From Verrucomicrobiota bacterium (GTDB lineage: Bacteria > Verrucomicrobiota > Verrucomicrobiia > Limisphaerales > UBA9464), in NCBI GenBank assembly GCA_025354845.1, contig JANXMD010000148.1, positions 1 through 13,738 of the forward strand: DNA of 13,738 nt, given 5' to 3'. The notes under the pieces are model-generated. The model did no database searches. It saw only the letters and a list, made by a program, of their open reading frames with translations, and was not told where the DNA came from. Shown here piece after piece: positions 1-7,900 of the stretch. Both the position numbers and the translations under genes were made by a program. The stretch's first letter is position 1; every line of letters starts with the position of its first letter.

Positions 1-993
1 TGCAGGCGCCGAGACGCTGAGCTCGACGGAATCGCGATCGAGCTGGGGTTGCAGGAGCGTGCGGACGGACTGGAGCAGCTCCGCGGCCTTGACCCGTGAC
101 AACTCCGGGGCACCTGGACGAGCGAAGGCGAGGAAGTCGCGCACGATCCGCTCGAGTCGGTGGATCTCGCCACTGATGACTTCCGCGTCCTCCGCGGCGG
201 CGGACCCCGGGGCGAGCTGCTTGCGCTGGGTGAAGAGGCGGGCCTTGATGGCTGTCAGGGGATTGCGGATCTCGTGCGCCACGCCGGCGGCCAGCACCCC
301 GAGGGACGCGAGTTTCTCTTGCCGGGCGATGATGTCCTCGCTCTCCACCAGTCGCATGCGCAGCGGCCGGATCATGTCGCGCCAGACCACCACAGCGAGG
401 AGAGCTCCCAGGGCCAGTAGGGCTCCCAGGGCGCCAAAGAGAAGACCCCGCACCGAACGCAGGTCGCTCTGTGCGATGGTTAGATGCCCTTCGAGATTGC
501 TTTGATGCGCCTTCAGTAGCTTGCCGGCGAGCTGACCGAGGCGCTCGAACCGGATGGCGGTTTGCTCGATCAGACCGATCACTTCCGGCCAGGGGGCGCT
601 GCGCGTGAGTTCGGTCTCCAGTTTCCGGGCGCTGGCGAAGTATTCCTCATAGCCGGCATCGATCTCTCCGAGCACGTCTCGTTCCAGCCGCGTGTTGACG
701 CGCAGTCGGCGTTCGTCGAGCCAGGCATCCAGCGCCTTCTGCTCCTCTTGGAATTGGCGCCAATCCTGAAGCTCGTGATGGATTTCGAATCGAGTCAGCA
801 GGGTGCGGAGCCGGTGGAGCTCGGTCTCGAACTGATCGGCGATGCGGAAGTTCTCCGCCTGTTCGCGGAGAAGGGTCGCGCTGAGGGCCGCGCCGCGACC
901 CAGCGCCGTGTGGGCAGCCCATCCCAGCAGCGTCGCAGCGGCCACGATGGCCAGGACGAATCCGGCAAGACGGCGTTGAACGAGGTGGGTCAT
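1..993 (-). CDS. Sensor histidine kinase, N-terminal part (C-terminus beyond left edge)
   Basis: Inner-membrane sensor kinase that would autophosphorylate on histidine and pass phosphate to a response regulator. From the ATG at 993-991 the frame stays open for 331 codons to the window edge. Residues 9-29 are a hydrophobic first membrane helix. Residues 30-180 form a charged, mainly helical region, presumably the periplasmic sensor, with no named domain recognised. Residues 183-204 are the second membrane helix, followed by a short linker. The HisKA dimerisation domain starts near 225, with the H-box GVAHEIRNPLTAIK and the phosphoacceptor His240. The second HisKA helix (HRLERIVRDFLAFARP) is at 278-293. 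The ATP-binding domain (N, G1, F and G2 boxes) would lie outside the window. The H-box resembles NtrB/ZraS-type kinases, whose partner is often an NtrC-like regulator; any such partner would be downstream, off the left edge. There is no Shine-Dalgarno before the ATG. The ATG was chosen because it sits directly before the first membrane helix. The signal sensed is unknown. Confidence 0.9.
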   Translation of the reverse strand, partial: MTHLVQRRLAGFVLAIVAAATLLGWAAHTALGRGAALSATLLREQAENFRIADQFETELHRLRTLLTRFEIHHELQDWRQFQEEQKALDAWLDERRLRVNTRLERDVLGEIDAGYEEYFASARKLETELTRSAPWPEVIGLIEQTAIRFERLGQLAGKLLKAHQSNLEGHLTIAQSDLRSVRGLLFGALGALLALGALLAVVVWRDMIRPLRMRLVESEDIIARQEKLASLGVLAAGVAHEIRNPLTAIKARLFTQRKQLAPGSAAAEDAEVISGEIHRLERIVRDFLAFARPGAPELSRVKAAELLQSVRTLLQPQLDRDSVELSVSAPA

Positions 994-1092
994 CGAATGG
1001 AATGTAGGAGGAAGGCTCGGTTGGTGTGGAAACCATGGCACTCCGGGGCAGGGGATTCCAGTCCGTCGACCCGGAATGACACCGCGCTTCCA

Positions 1093-1113
1093 GGTGGAAA
1101 TAAACTTTCCACC
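1093..1113. promoter_or_regulatory. Perfect inverted repeat upstream of the histidine kinase
   Basis: Arms GGTGGAAA (1093-1100) and TTTCCACC (1106-1113) pair perfectly over 8 bp around the 5-base spacer TAAAC. It lies 100 bases upstream of the kinase ATG. The dyad shape with a short spacer fits a dimeric regulator's operator. A hairpin in the kinase leader is the alternative. The dyad is seen directly; its function is inferred. Confidence 0.4.
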
Positions 1114-1459
1114 CCCTGAAAGAAGACTGTCCACCCAAGCCCTCTCTGACGAGTTCGACGTCAACGCGAATTTGCGGAATTGCTCAGGATTCCTGCAGAC
1201 GAGGGTTCTGGCACCGCGTTGGCACGCTTCCAGCGATTCCCTCGTTGATCGGGCGGCGTTCACTGGCCGCGGATAACGAGTGCGGTAGCCGGGACGTAGA
1301 CTGACTTGGCATAGGTTTTTGAGGAACCGGAGTACACGGCTGAGCGATCGAACGGAGCTTGAGCCGAGAGGCCGAGAGAAATCAGTGACGTGTCCTGGCT
1401 GTTGGGCCGCAGTGCGGAGTGTGTGTGGTCGATGGAATGGCCGCCCGGTTTTTGATTTC

Positions 1460-1479
1460 GGAGCGACTCCGGTCGCTCC
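1460..1479. repeat. REP-like palindromic hairpin
   Basis: Arms GGAGCGAC (1460-1467) and GTCGCTCC (1472-1479) form a perfect 8-bp stem with the 4-base loop TCCG. No T-run follows on the plus strand and it is not at a gene end, so it does not look like a terminator. Together with the tandem repeats that start 9 bases later, it resembles an extragenic palindromic element that may be dispersed in the genome. Confidence 0.5.
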
Positions 1480-1487
1480 ACCTGCGG

Positions 1488-1514
1488 GTTGACGGCGTTG
1501 ACGGCGTAGACGGC
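1488..1514 (+). repeat. Three tandem 9-bp direct repeats
   Basis: Units at 1488-1496 and 1497-1505 are identical (GTTGACGGC). The third, 1506-1514, differs by one base (GTAGACGGC). The array sits in non-coding DNA 9 bases after a perfect hairpin. It may be part of a composite extragenic repeat. Overlapping TTGACG copies look like -35 elements, but no acceptable -10 lies at the right distance. Confidence 0.6.
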
Positions 1515-1672
1515 GGTCGCTGGCAGTGTGGTTTCGGGTTTTAGGTTCTCGTGCGGTTCGCCTTCCGGGTAGGTAGGTGGACATCCCCCACGCGCGCTGG
1601 ACCGGTCCGGGCGGGGGCGACGATGGGGTCGTTCCCGCCCGGCAAACCCGAAGACACCTTCGATTTGGAAAG

Positions 1673-1684
1673 GGGTTTAAACCC
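1673..1684. promoter_or_regulatory. 12-bp perfect palindrome before the pseudo-receiver gene
   Basis: GGGTTTAAACCC is a perfect palindrome ending 9 bases before the preferred ATG at 1694. A small hairpin (1649-1662) lies just upstream. The position suits a repressor operator or a transcript leader structure for the efflux operon. A weak terminator (GGGT/ACCC stem followed by a run of five T) is possible but less likely directly in front of a gene. Confidence 0.35.
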
Positions 1685-1693
1685 ACTTTTTGG

Positions 1694-2212
1694 ATGGTGA
1701 TGGTCATGCGTCGAGCAGGACATGCAGCGCCGCGATGGGGCGGGAGATCCGCTAGTTCGACAGTGCTGCTGGTGGAGGAGGATCCGGTGGTGCGAAAGTC
1801 CCTCATGCGCGCCCTGGCTTCCGAAGGGTTTCTCATTCGGGGAACCGATCCCGGAGCGATGATGGAAGCGGCCCTGGAGCGGCACGCGTATCATGCCGTG
1901 CTCGTCTCCGTGGAGGGCGGAATGAATGCCTTGGGCGGCGAACCCTCCGAAGTTGGCCCCTCGACGGCCTATCGGCGTCGGTCGGTGCCGCCGGACTGGA
2001 GTCGGATCCAACGGGTTCGACGGCTGCATCCCGAGGGACGGTTGGTGGTGCTGACAATGACCGCGGCACGGCTTTCAAGTGCTTCGGTGGAAATGGAGGG
2101 CGTAGATGCCTTCGTGGAGAAGTCGGTCGCGGTCGCCGCCTTGGTGGCGCTTCTCCGAAAAATGCTGGGGGAACCCGGCGCGAATCGAGTGGCGGGTGCC
2201 GAGGCGTGTTAA
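1694..2212 (+). CDS. Stand-alone degenerate response-regulator receiver protein (pseudo-receiver)
   Basis: A 172-residue cytoplasmic protein, a single receiver-like domain with no output domain. Counting from the ATG at 1694, strand beta-1 and the acidic pair are visible at 23-30 (TVLLVEEDP, E29 and D30). Strand beta-4 with the switch Thr is at 117-123 (RLVVLTMT). The conserved Lys (K143) falls in GVDAFVEKS at 136-144, with Ser replacing the usual following Pro. At the end of beta-3, where the phosphoacceptor Asp belongs, the protein reads HAVLVSVEGG (67-76), so the site is Ser72 or a neighbour and cannot be phosphorylated normally. About 40 residues separate beta-3 from beta-4, longer than usual. 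It is first in the efflux gene row, 19 bases before the channel gene, so it may regulate or fine-tune the pump. Start choice is uncertain: in-frame GTG 1577 and ATGs 1700 and 1706 are alternatives, and none has a clear ribosome-binding site. Confidence 0.7.
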   Translation: MVMVMRRAGHAAPRWGGRSASSTVLLVEEDPVVRKSLMRALASEGFLIRGTDPGAMMEAALERHAYHAVLVSVEGGMNALGGEPSEVGPSTAYRRRSVPPDWSRIQRVRRLHPEGRLVVLTMTAARLSSASVEMEGVDAFVEKSVAVAALVALLRKMLGEPGANRVAGAEAC

Positions 2213-2231
2213 TCTCACAAGAACAGCATTC

Positions 2232-3653
2232 ATGGGACGAACAACCATCATTGGTGACGGGATCTGCGTCGGCACACGCGGAGGATTTCGTGTCCTTTTC
2301 GCAGGGATCGCGGCCTTGCTTTCCGTGCAACTTGCCGGTGGGGCCGCAACGGCGGGTACGTCCGCCGCAAATCCCGTCGAGTCGGCGCCGGCGACCCCGA
2401 TTTCGGTCGCTTCGGGACTGACGCTCTCGCAGGCCAGGATGCTGGCCTTTCAGCGGAACTGGGATTTGCTCGCAGCGCGCGCAGAGGTCGACATCGCGCA
2501 GGCGCAGACCTGGGTGGCCACGGAGTTTCCCAATCCGACCGTGGGTCTCACGGTGACCAAGATCAACACCGACGGTCGGCCGGCCTCGACCGTGCTTGGA
2601 AACAGCCTGATCCATCGTAACTACGACACGGTCGCCTCTTTCAACCAATTGGTGGAGATCGGCGGCAAGCGTTCGGCGCGACGTGCGTCGGCGGTGGCTG
2701 GACTGGAAGGAGCCCGGGCCCGATTCAGCGATGCTCGTCGTCAGCTTGACCTCGCGGTTGCCCGATCCTACGCCGGCGCTGTGCTCGCGGCGGAGCAGGT
2801 GCGGATTCTCAACGCCTCGTCGGAATCGCTTCGGAAGGAATTGTCGATTGCCGAAGTGCGGCTCAAAGCCGGGGATATTTCCCGTGCCGATCGCGATCAG
2901 ATTTCCATTGCCGCAGATCGGCTCGAACTCGACGCCCGCCGGAGCGAGGCGGATGCCCGTGCGGCTCGGATCCAGCTCGAGATCCTGCTGGGTGAACCTG
3001 CAGCCCGTGGGACGATCGTGCTGACCGAGGGATTGGATGCCCTGGCATCTTCGACTGGGGCCGGCGTGACGGCGGGTGCCTCGCCGACGATTGATTCGGT
3101 CGTGGCGCGCCGATCCGACGTTCAAGCGGTTCGTGCCGACGAGCGGAAGGCGAGTGCCGACTTGCGAGCGCAACGTGCGCAGCGGATTCCAGATCCCACC
3201 TTCCTGGTGCAATACGAACGGGAACCGGCGGATCAGCCGAACACGGTTGGCTTTGGGTTTTCTTTTCCGCTCCCGCTGTGGAATCGGAACCGAGGTGCCA
3301 TTGCCGCAGCCACGGCGGTGCGTGACCAGGCCGCAGTCCGGGTTCATCAGGCCGAAGCCGCCGCCGCGGCCGAAGTGGTCTCGGCACGCAGCTCGCTCGC
3401 TGCGGCAAGCGAGCGACGTCAACGCTACGTGGAACAGATCCTGCCGCGCTCCGCTGAGATCGCGAAGGCGGTGCGGTTTGCCTACCAGAAAGGCGGGGCG
3501 TCGCTGTTGGACCTGCTCACCGCCGAACGCAATGACAACGAAGTCCGTCTCGCAGCGGCGCAGGCTGCCTCCGAGACGATCCAGGCCGCCTCTGCCGTGA
3601 TCGCCGCCGAGTCGATCCTGTCGACAGCCGCCACTCTCCCTTCCAAGCCATGA
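2232..3653 (+). CDS. TolC/CzcC-family outer-membrane efflux channel
   Basis: A 473-residue outer-membrane channel that would form the trimeric exit duct of the tripartite pump encoded with the next two genes. A signal peptide is visible: the basic segment ends near R20, the hydrophobic core is 21-35, and cleavage is likely near 40-42 (GGAATAG). No lipobox Cys is present, so the mature protein is probably not lipidated. Two outer-membrane efflux protein repeats follow. The first spans about 62-255 (LTLSQARMLAFQRNWDLLAA, then EFPNPTVGLTV and the channel-family motif LVEIGGKRSARR at 140-151). The second spans about 290-465 (RRSDVQAVRADERKASA, DPTFLVQYERE, FGFSFPLPLWNRNRG at 341-355, and GGASLLDLLTAERN at 421-434). 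Both show the long Ala/Arg-rich helices typical of the TolC tunnel. The length is normal for the family. ATG 2232 was chosen because it immediately precedes the signal peptide; upstream in-frame starts overlap the preceding gene. It resembles CzcC by gene order, but family members are hard to separate by sequence. Confidence 0.92.
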   Translation: MGRTTIIGDGICVGTRGGFRVLFAGIAALLSVQLAGGAATAGTSAANPVESAPATPISVASGLTLSQARMLAFQRNWDLLAARAEVDIAQAQTWVATEFPNPTVGLTVTKINTDGRPASTVLGNSLIHRNYDTVASFNQLVEIGGKRSARRASAVAGLEGARARFSDARRQLDLAVARSYAGAVLAAEQVRILNASSESLRKELSIAEVRLKAGDISRADRDQISIAADRLELDARRSEADARAARIQLEILLGEPAARGTIVLTEGLDALASSTGAGVTAGASPTIDSVVARRSDVQAVRADERKASADLRAQRAQRIPDPTFLVQYEREPADQPNTVGFGFSFPLPLWNRNRGAIAAATAVRDQAAVRVHQAEAAAAAEVVSARSSLAAASERRQRYVEQILPRSAEIAKAVRFAYQKGGASLLDLLTAERNDNEVRLAAAQAASETIQAASAVIAAESILSTAATLPSKP

Positions 3654-4804
3654 AAACGTTTCCCGTCCTGATTCTCCTCACCGGCCTGGTGCTCGCGGCC
3701 GGCTGCCATCGCGAAAAGGTCACCGAAGAAACTCCGAGCGATGTGAAGGTGGTGAGCGACCACGTCACCATCCGGCCCGACAGCCCCAAGCTCGGCTCGG
3801 TGGCCGTGGAATCCGCCCAGCCTTCGCAGGCCGGTTCGGTCCGCCTGAATGGACGCCTTGCCTGGGATGATTCGGTGACGGTCCGTGTTTTCACGCCGTT
3901 CGCCGGCCGGGTGATCCGCATCCTTGCGGAGCCTGGACAGCCGGTGAAGAAAGGGGACCCCCTGGCGACTGTGGCGTCGGCCGACTACGGACAGGCGCAG
4001 TCGGAAGCGCGCAAGGCCGCCGGAGACTTTTCGCTGGCCGAGCGGACGCTTCGCCGCGTGCGTGAACTTCTCGAACATGGAGCGTCGCCGCAAAAGGATG
4101 TCGAAACCGCCGAGGCGGATTACCAGCGCACACAGTCCGAGCTGCAGCGCACCCAGTCGCGTCTCGCATTCTACGACGGCAACACCAATTCGGTGGACCA
4201 AGTTTACACCCTTCGCAGCCCCCTCGATGGCGTGGTGGTGGAAAAGAATCTGAATCCGGGGCAGGAGATCCGACCCGATCAGATGCTGGCGGGCACGGAT
4301 CGCCAGGCGGCACCGCTGTTCACGGTCACCGATCCGTCGCGTCTGTGGATTCTGCTCGATGCCAACGAGGCCGATCTTCCGTTTCTGAACGGGGGACAGA
4401 AATTCACACTCCGGTCGCGCACGGTTCAGGGACGTGAGTTCTCCGGACGCATCGACTTAATTTCCGACTTTCTCGATCCCGCCAGCCGTACGGTGAAGGT
4501 CCGTGGTAGCGTTGACAATTCGAGCCGACAGTTGAAGGCGGAGATGTTTGTCACCGCAGAGGTTTTTGCCGACGGGAAAGCCGGTGGGGCAGATGTGTCC
4601 GCCCGAGCCGTGTACCTCAAGGGTGAGCGGCACTTCGTTTTTGTGGAGGAGGGTCAGGGTATCTTTGCCCGCCGTGAAGTGAAGGCTGGACCTGAGCGCA
4701 ATGGCAAGGTGCTCCTTCTGGAAGGGGTTCAACCCGGCCAGCGCGTCGTCACCGACGGCTCCTTGCTGCTTGAGCAGCTGTTGCAAACACCCGAAGGGGG
4801 CTGA
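3650..4804 (+). CDS. CzcB-type RND periplasmic adaptor (membrane fusion) lipoprotein
   Basis: A 384-residue adaptor linking the inner-membrane RND pump to the outer-membrane channel. The N-terminus is a lipoprotein signal with lipobox LAAGC, so Cys19 would be lipidated and anchor the protein. The lipoyl-like barrel-sandwich halves are at about 74-108 (FTPFAGRVIRILAEPGQPVKKGDPLATV) and 185-225 (LRSPLDGVVVEKNLNPGQEI and on). Between them, 110-173 is a helical hairpin rich in Glu, Arg and Gln. A beta-barrel domain follows (RTVKVRG at 280-286), then a membrane-proximal region whose end carries GVQPGQRVVTDGSLLL (359-374). Neither a His-rich segment as in CzcB of Cupriavidus nor an N-terminal Met cluster as in CusB is visible, so the metal cannot be assigned. 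The ATG overlaps the channel gene's stop (ATGA at 3650-3653), indicating translational coupling. No Shine-Dalgarno precedes it. Confidence 0.93.
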   Translation: MKTFPVLILLTGLVLAAGCHREKVTEETPSDVKVVSDHVTIRPDSPKLGSVAVESAQPSQAGSVRLNGRLAWDDSVTVRVFTPFAGRVIRILAEPGQPVKKGDPLATVASADYGQAQSEARKAAGDFSLAERTLRRVRELLEHGASPQKDVETAEADYQRTQSELQRTQSRLAFYDGNTNSVDQVYTLRSPLDGVVVEKNLNPGQEIRPDQMLAGTDRQAAPLFTVTDPSRLWILLDANEADLPFLNGGQKFTLRSRTVQGREFSGRIDLISDFLDPASRTVKVRGSVDNSSRQLKAEMFVTAEVFADGKAGGADVSARAVYLKGERHFVFVEEGQGIFARREVKAGPERNGKVLLLEGVQPGQRVVTDGSLLLEQLLQTPEGG

Positions 4805-4925
4805 ACCCGCCCGAGGATTTCAAAGACGCCCCGGCCTGCTGTCGGTGGCGTGATGGCCGGAAGAACCGTTGAGTGGCGGTTGTTCTCCGGAGACGCAACC
4901 CGTCTGCAGTTTTCCCTGATCGCCT
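4805..4925 (+). other. 121-base intercistronic gap with two hairpins
   Basis: This gap within the pump operon holds two adjacent potential stems. The first has arms CCGGCC (4831-4836) and GGCCGG (4855-4860). The second has arms AACCG (4864-4868) and CGGTT (4877-4881) with an 8-base loop. Neither is followed by a T-run, so termination is unlikely. They could mark an mRNA processing site or set the adaptor-to-pump ratio. No coding region is seen here. Confidence 0.35.
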
Positions 4926-7900
4926 ATGATCGGCACCCTAACTCACTACTCCCTTCGCCATCGGATGATTGTGATGGCGCTTCTGGTCCTGTTCATCGGG
5001 GCCGGACTCAGCGCGTTCCAGCGCCTGCCGGTGGAGGCGTATCCCGACGTCACCAACGTCCAGATCCAGATCATCACCCTCTTCCCCGGCCATGCCGCCG
5101 AGGAGGTGGAAAAGCTCATCACGGTTCCGGTGGAGAACGAGATGAACGGCATTCCGCGTCGGGTGTCGATGCGCTCGGTTTCGCTGTTCGGACTTTCGGT
5201 GGTGACGTTGGTGTTCGATGACAACGCGCAGAGCGACTTCGTTCGCAACCAGGCCTTTCAGCACCTGTCGTCGGTGTCGCTGCCTCCGGGCGCGCAGGCG
5301 AGCCTGTCGCCCGACGCGACGCCGGTGGGCGAGATCTACCGCTACACGCTGAAGGCGCCGTCCGGCTATTCGATGGTGGAGTTGAAGGCGCTCCAAGACT
5401 GGGTGGTGGAGCGCAAAATCCGAACCGTGCCGGGCGTGGTGGATATCGTCGGCTTCGGCGGTCCGACCAAGCAGTACCAGGTGCGCGTCGATCCGGTGAA
5501 GCTGAAGTCCTACAACGTGACGCTTCAGCAGGTCTTCACCGCGCTCGCCAACGGCAACCGAAATGCCGGTGGCTCGTACATCGAGCACGGAGCCGAGATG
5601 TATGTGGTCCGCGGATTGGGATTCGTTCGCGATCCTTCAGACATCGCAGCCATCGCCGTGGACACCCGCAACGGAACACCGATCCGAATCGCCGACGTAG
5701 GTCAGGTGGTTATTGCCAATGCGACCCGACTCGGGCGGGTGGGGAAGGTGATCTCCGGTGATGCGGATCAGGACGACGTGGTCCAGGGAATTGTCCTGCT
5801 GCGAAAAGGCGAGAACGCGCTGGAGGTGTTGAATCGCGTGCTGGCAAAGGTGGATGAAATCAACACCCATGATCTTCCAGCCGGGGTTCGCGTGGTCCCG
5901 CATTACAACCGCACTGAACTCATCCAGCGCACGCTTCACACCGTGCGGCACAACATGGTCGAGGGCATCGTCCTGGTGCTCGTGGTGCTGATCCTGTTCC
6001 TCGGACTGGGCAACTGGCGATCGGCGCTGGTGGTGGCGGCGGTGGTTCCCCTGTCCCTGCTGGGTGCGTTCCTGTTGCTCGATCTCAAGGGTATTCCCGC
6101 CAACCTGATTTCGATGGGAGCGATCGATTTCGGCATCATCGTGGATTCCGCGGTGGTCATCATCGAGAACCTCCTGCACCTGATGGAGTCGCGGCGTGAG
6201 CGGCGTCACTCGCTGCCGTCGATGATCGTCGAGGCGGTCCGTCAGATGGGGCGGCCGATCCTGTTCTCCAAGGCCATCCTGCTCACCGCCTTCATACCGC
6301 TCTACACGCTGCAGCGCGTTGAGGGAAAGATCTTCCGGCCCATGGCGCTGACGCTGACCTTCGCCCTGGTGATGGGCACGCTGCTGGCGCTCACCCTTGT
6401 GCCGGTGCTCGCCAGCGTGGCGGTCAAGAAGAAGATCGCCGAACACGAATCGTGGTTGGTGCGCGGGCTGCTCGGGGTTTACCGGCCGCTGCTGAAGGGG
6501 GCCCTTGCGGCGCGATTCTGGGTGTTGGGCGTCGCGGTTGCCGCGCTGGCCGGGGCCGGGGTGTTGCTGACGTTCGTGGGCTCCGAATTCCTGCCCAAAC
6601 TCGATGAGGGGTCGCTCTGGGTGCGGGTGCATTACCCGCAGCAGATTTCCCCGACGGATTCCGCAGCCTATACGGCGAAGGTGCGGACGACGTTGGCCAA
6701 GTTTCCGGAAGTTCGGACGATTGTGTCCCAGATCGGACGCCCGGACGACGGCACCGACGTCAACGGATTTGACACCGCGGAGCTCTTCGTGGACCTGCTG
6801 CCGCACGATCAATGGAAGACGGCGCCGGACCGCGACGGGTTGGTTGCGAAGATGAATCTGGCGCTTCAGGACGCCATTGTTGGGCTCGATGTGCAATTTA
6901 GTCAGGTGATCGAGGACAACGTCAACGAGGCCGTTTCAGGCATCAAGGGCGAGCTGGGCATCAAGATCTTCGGCGACAATCCGGACAAGTTGCAGGAGGT
7001 GGCGGACAAGATTGTGGAGACGCTGAAGAAGGTCCCGGGGGCTGCGGACATCGGCAGTGAGCAGTTGCTTGGGCAGCCGCAGGTGCAAATCACCATCGAT
7101 CGCGTGGCCATCGGCCGTTACGGGCTGAGCATTTCGGACGTGCAATCAGTGATCGAGACCGCGCTCGGCGGTTCGGTGGCCTCGCAGGTGCTCGAGGGCG
7201 AACGCACCTTCGAACTCGCGGTGAAACTTGCGCCCGAATTTGTCTCGGATCTCGATGCCATCCGCCACATTCCGGTGTTCGGCGGGAATGGCGAGCGGCT
7301 CACGCTGGGTTCCGTGGCCGAGGTGGCGGTGCGTCCCGGCTTTGCCCGCATTTATCGCGAAGAGAACGCGCGACGCATTGCGGTGAAGCTGTCGGTGCGC
7401 GGACGCGACCTTGGCTCGCTGGTGACCGAGGCGCGGCAGAAGGTGGATGCGCAGATCAAATTGCCCACAGGATACCATCTGGAGTGGACGGGCTCGTTTG
7501 AGAATCAGCAGCGTGCGGTAAAGCGCCTCGCCCTCATCGTGCCGCTGACCTTGGTGGTCATCTTTTTCCTGCTCTTCACCGCCTTCGATTCGGCAAACCT
7601 CGCCTTCCTGATCTTGCTGAATGTTCCGTTCGCGGCGGTGGGCGGCATCGTGGTGTTGCCGCTGGCCGGGTTGAGTCTTTCGGTCTCGGCGTTGGTGGGC
7701 TTTATCGCGTTGTTCGGCGTGTCGGTCCAAAACGGCGTGCTCCTCGTGGAACGGATTCGCGAATTGCGTCGAGAAGGCGTGGCGCTCGCGGAGGCTATTT
7801 TGAACGGGGCCATCTCTCGTGTGCGCCCCGTGGTGATGACTGCCTCGATGGCCGCTCTGGGGTTGCTTCCCGCCGGACTTTCCCATGCGGTAGGCGCGGA

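Larger units (their letters stand above)
994..1693. other. Long divergent intergenic region between kinase and pseudo-receiver gene
   Basis: About 700 bases with no convincing coding region. Short open frames exist on both strands, but none shows a recognisable domain, a plausible start context or a start fitting its neighbours. The stretch presumably holds the promoters for the leftward kinase gene and the rightward efflux operon. It also contains an inverted repeat at 1093-1113, a REP-like hairpin at 1460-1479, tandem 9-mers at 1488-1514, a small hairpin at 1649-1662 (arms CGAAG and CTTCG, 4-base loop) and a palindrome at 1673-1684. I could not pick convincing -35/-10 pairs. Confidence 0.6.

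Noticed and set aside
1260..1481. Small open frame (73 codons) on the minus strand in the long intergenic region
   Set aside because: It overlaps the REP-like hairpin, has no recognisable motif or start context, and its composition is unremarkable for chance.
1488..1514. Start of a CRISPR array
   Set aside because: The repeats are 9 bp and directly abutting with no spacers, and only three units are present.
1489..1526. TTGACG copies as -35 promoter elements
   Set aside because: At 16-18 bases downstream of either copy there is only GC-rich sequence unlike TATAAT; the copies belong to the tandem 9-mers.
1577..1693. Upstream GTG start adding 39 residues to the pseudo-receiver
   Set aside because: The extension has no domain features, and would place a perfect hairpin and a 12-bp palindrome inside the coding region. 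AGGTAGG lies too close to the GTG to act as a normal ribosome-binding site.
1833..3422. Long open frame (529 codons) on the minus strand opposite the channel gene
   Set aside because: It is antisense to a well-supported outer-membrane channel gene. The product is Arg/Pro/Gly/His-rich with no domain or signal, as expected for an antisense frame in GC-rich DNA.
5637..6896. Minus-strand open frame of 419 codons opposite the first RND gene
   Set aside because: It is rich in His, Gln and Arg with no membrane or domain pattern. The plus strand encodes clear RND motifs across the whole stretch.
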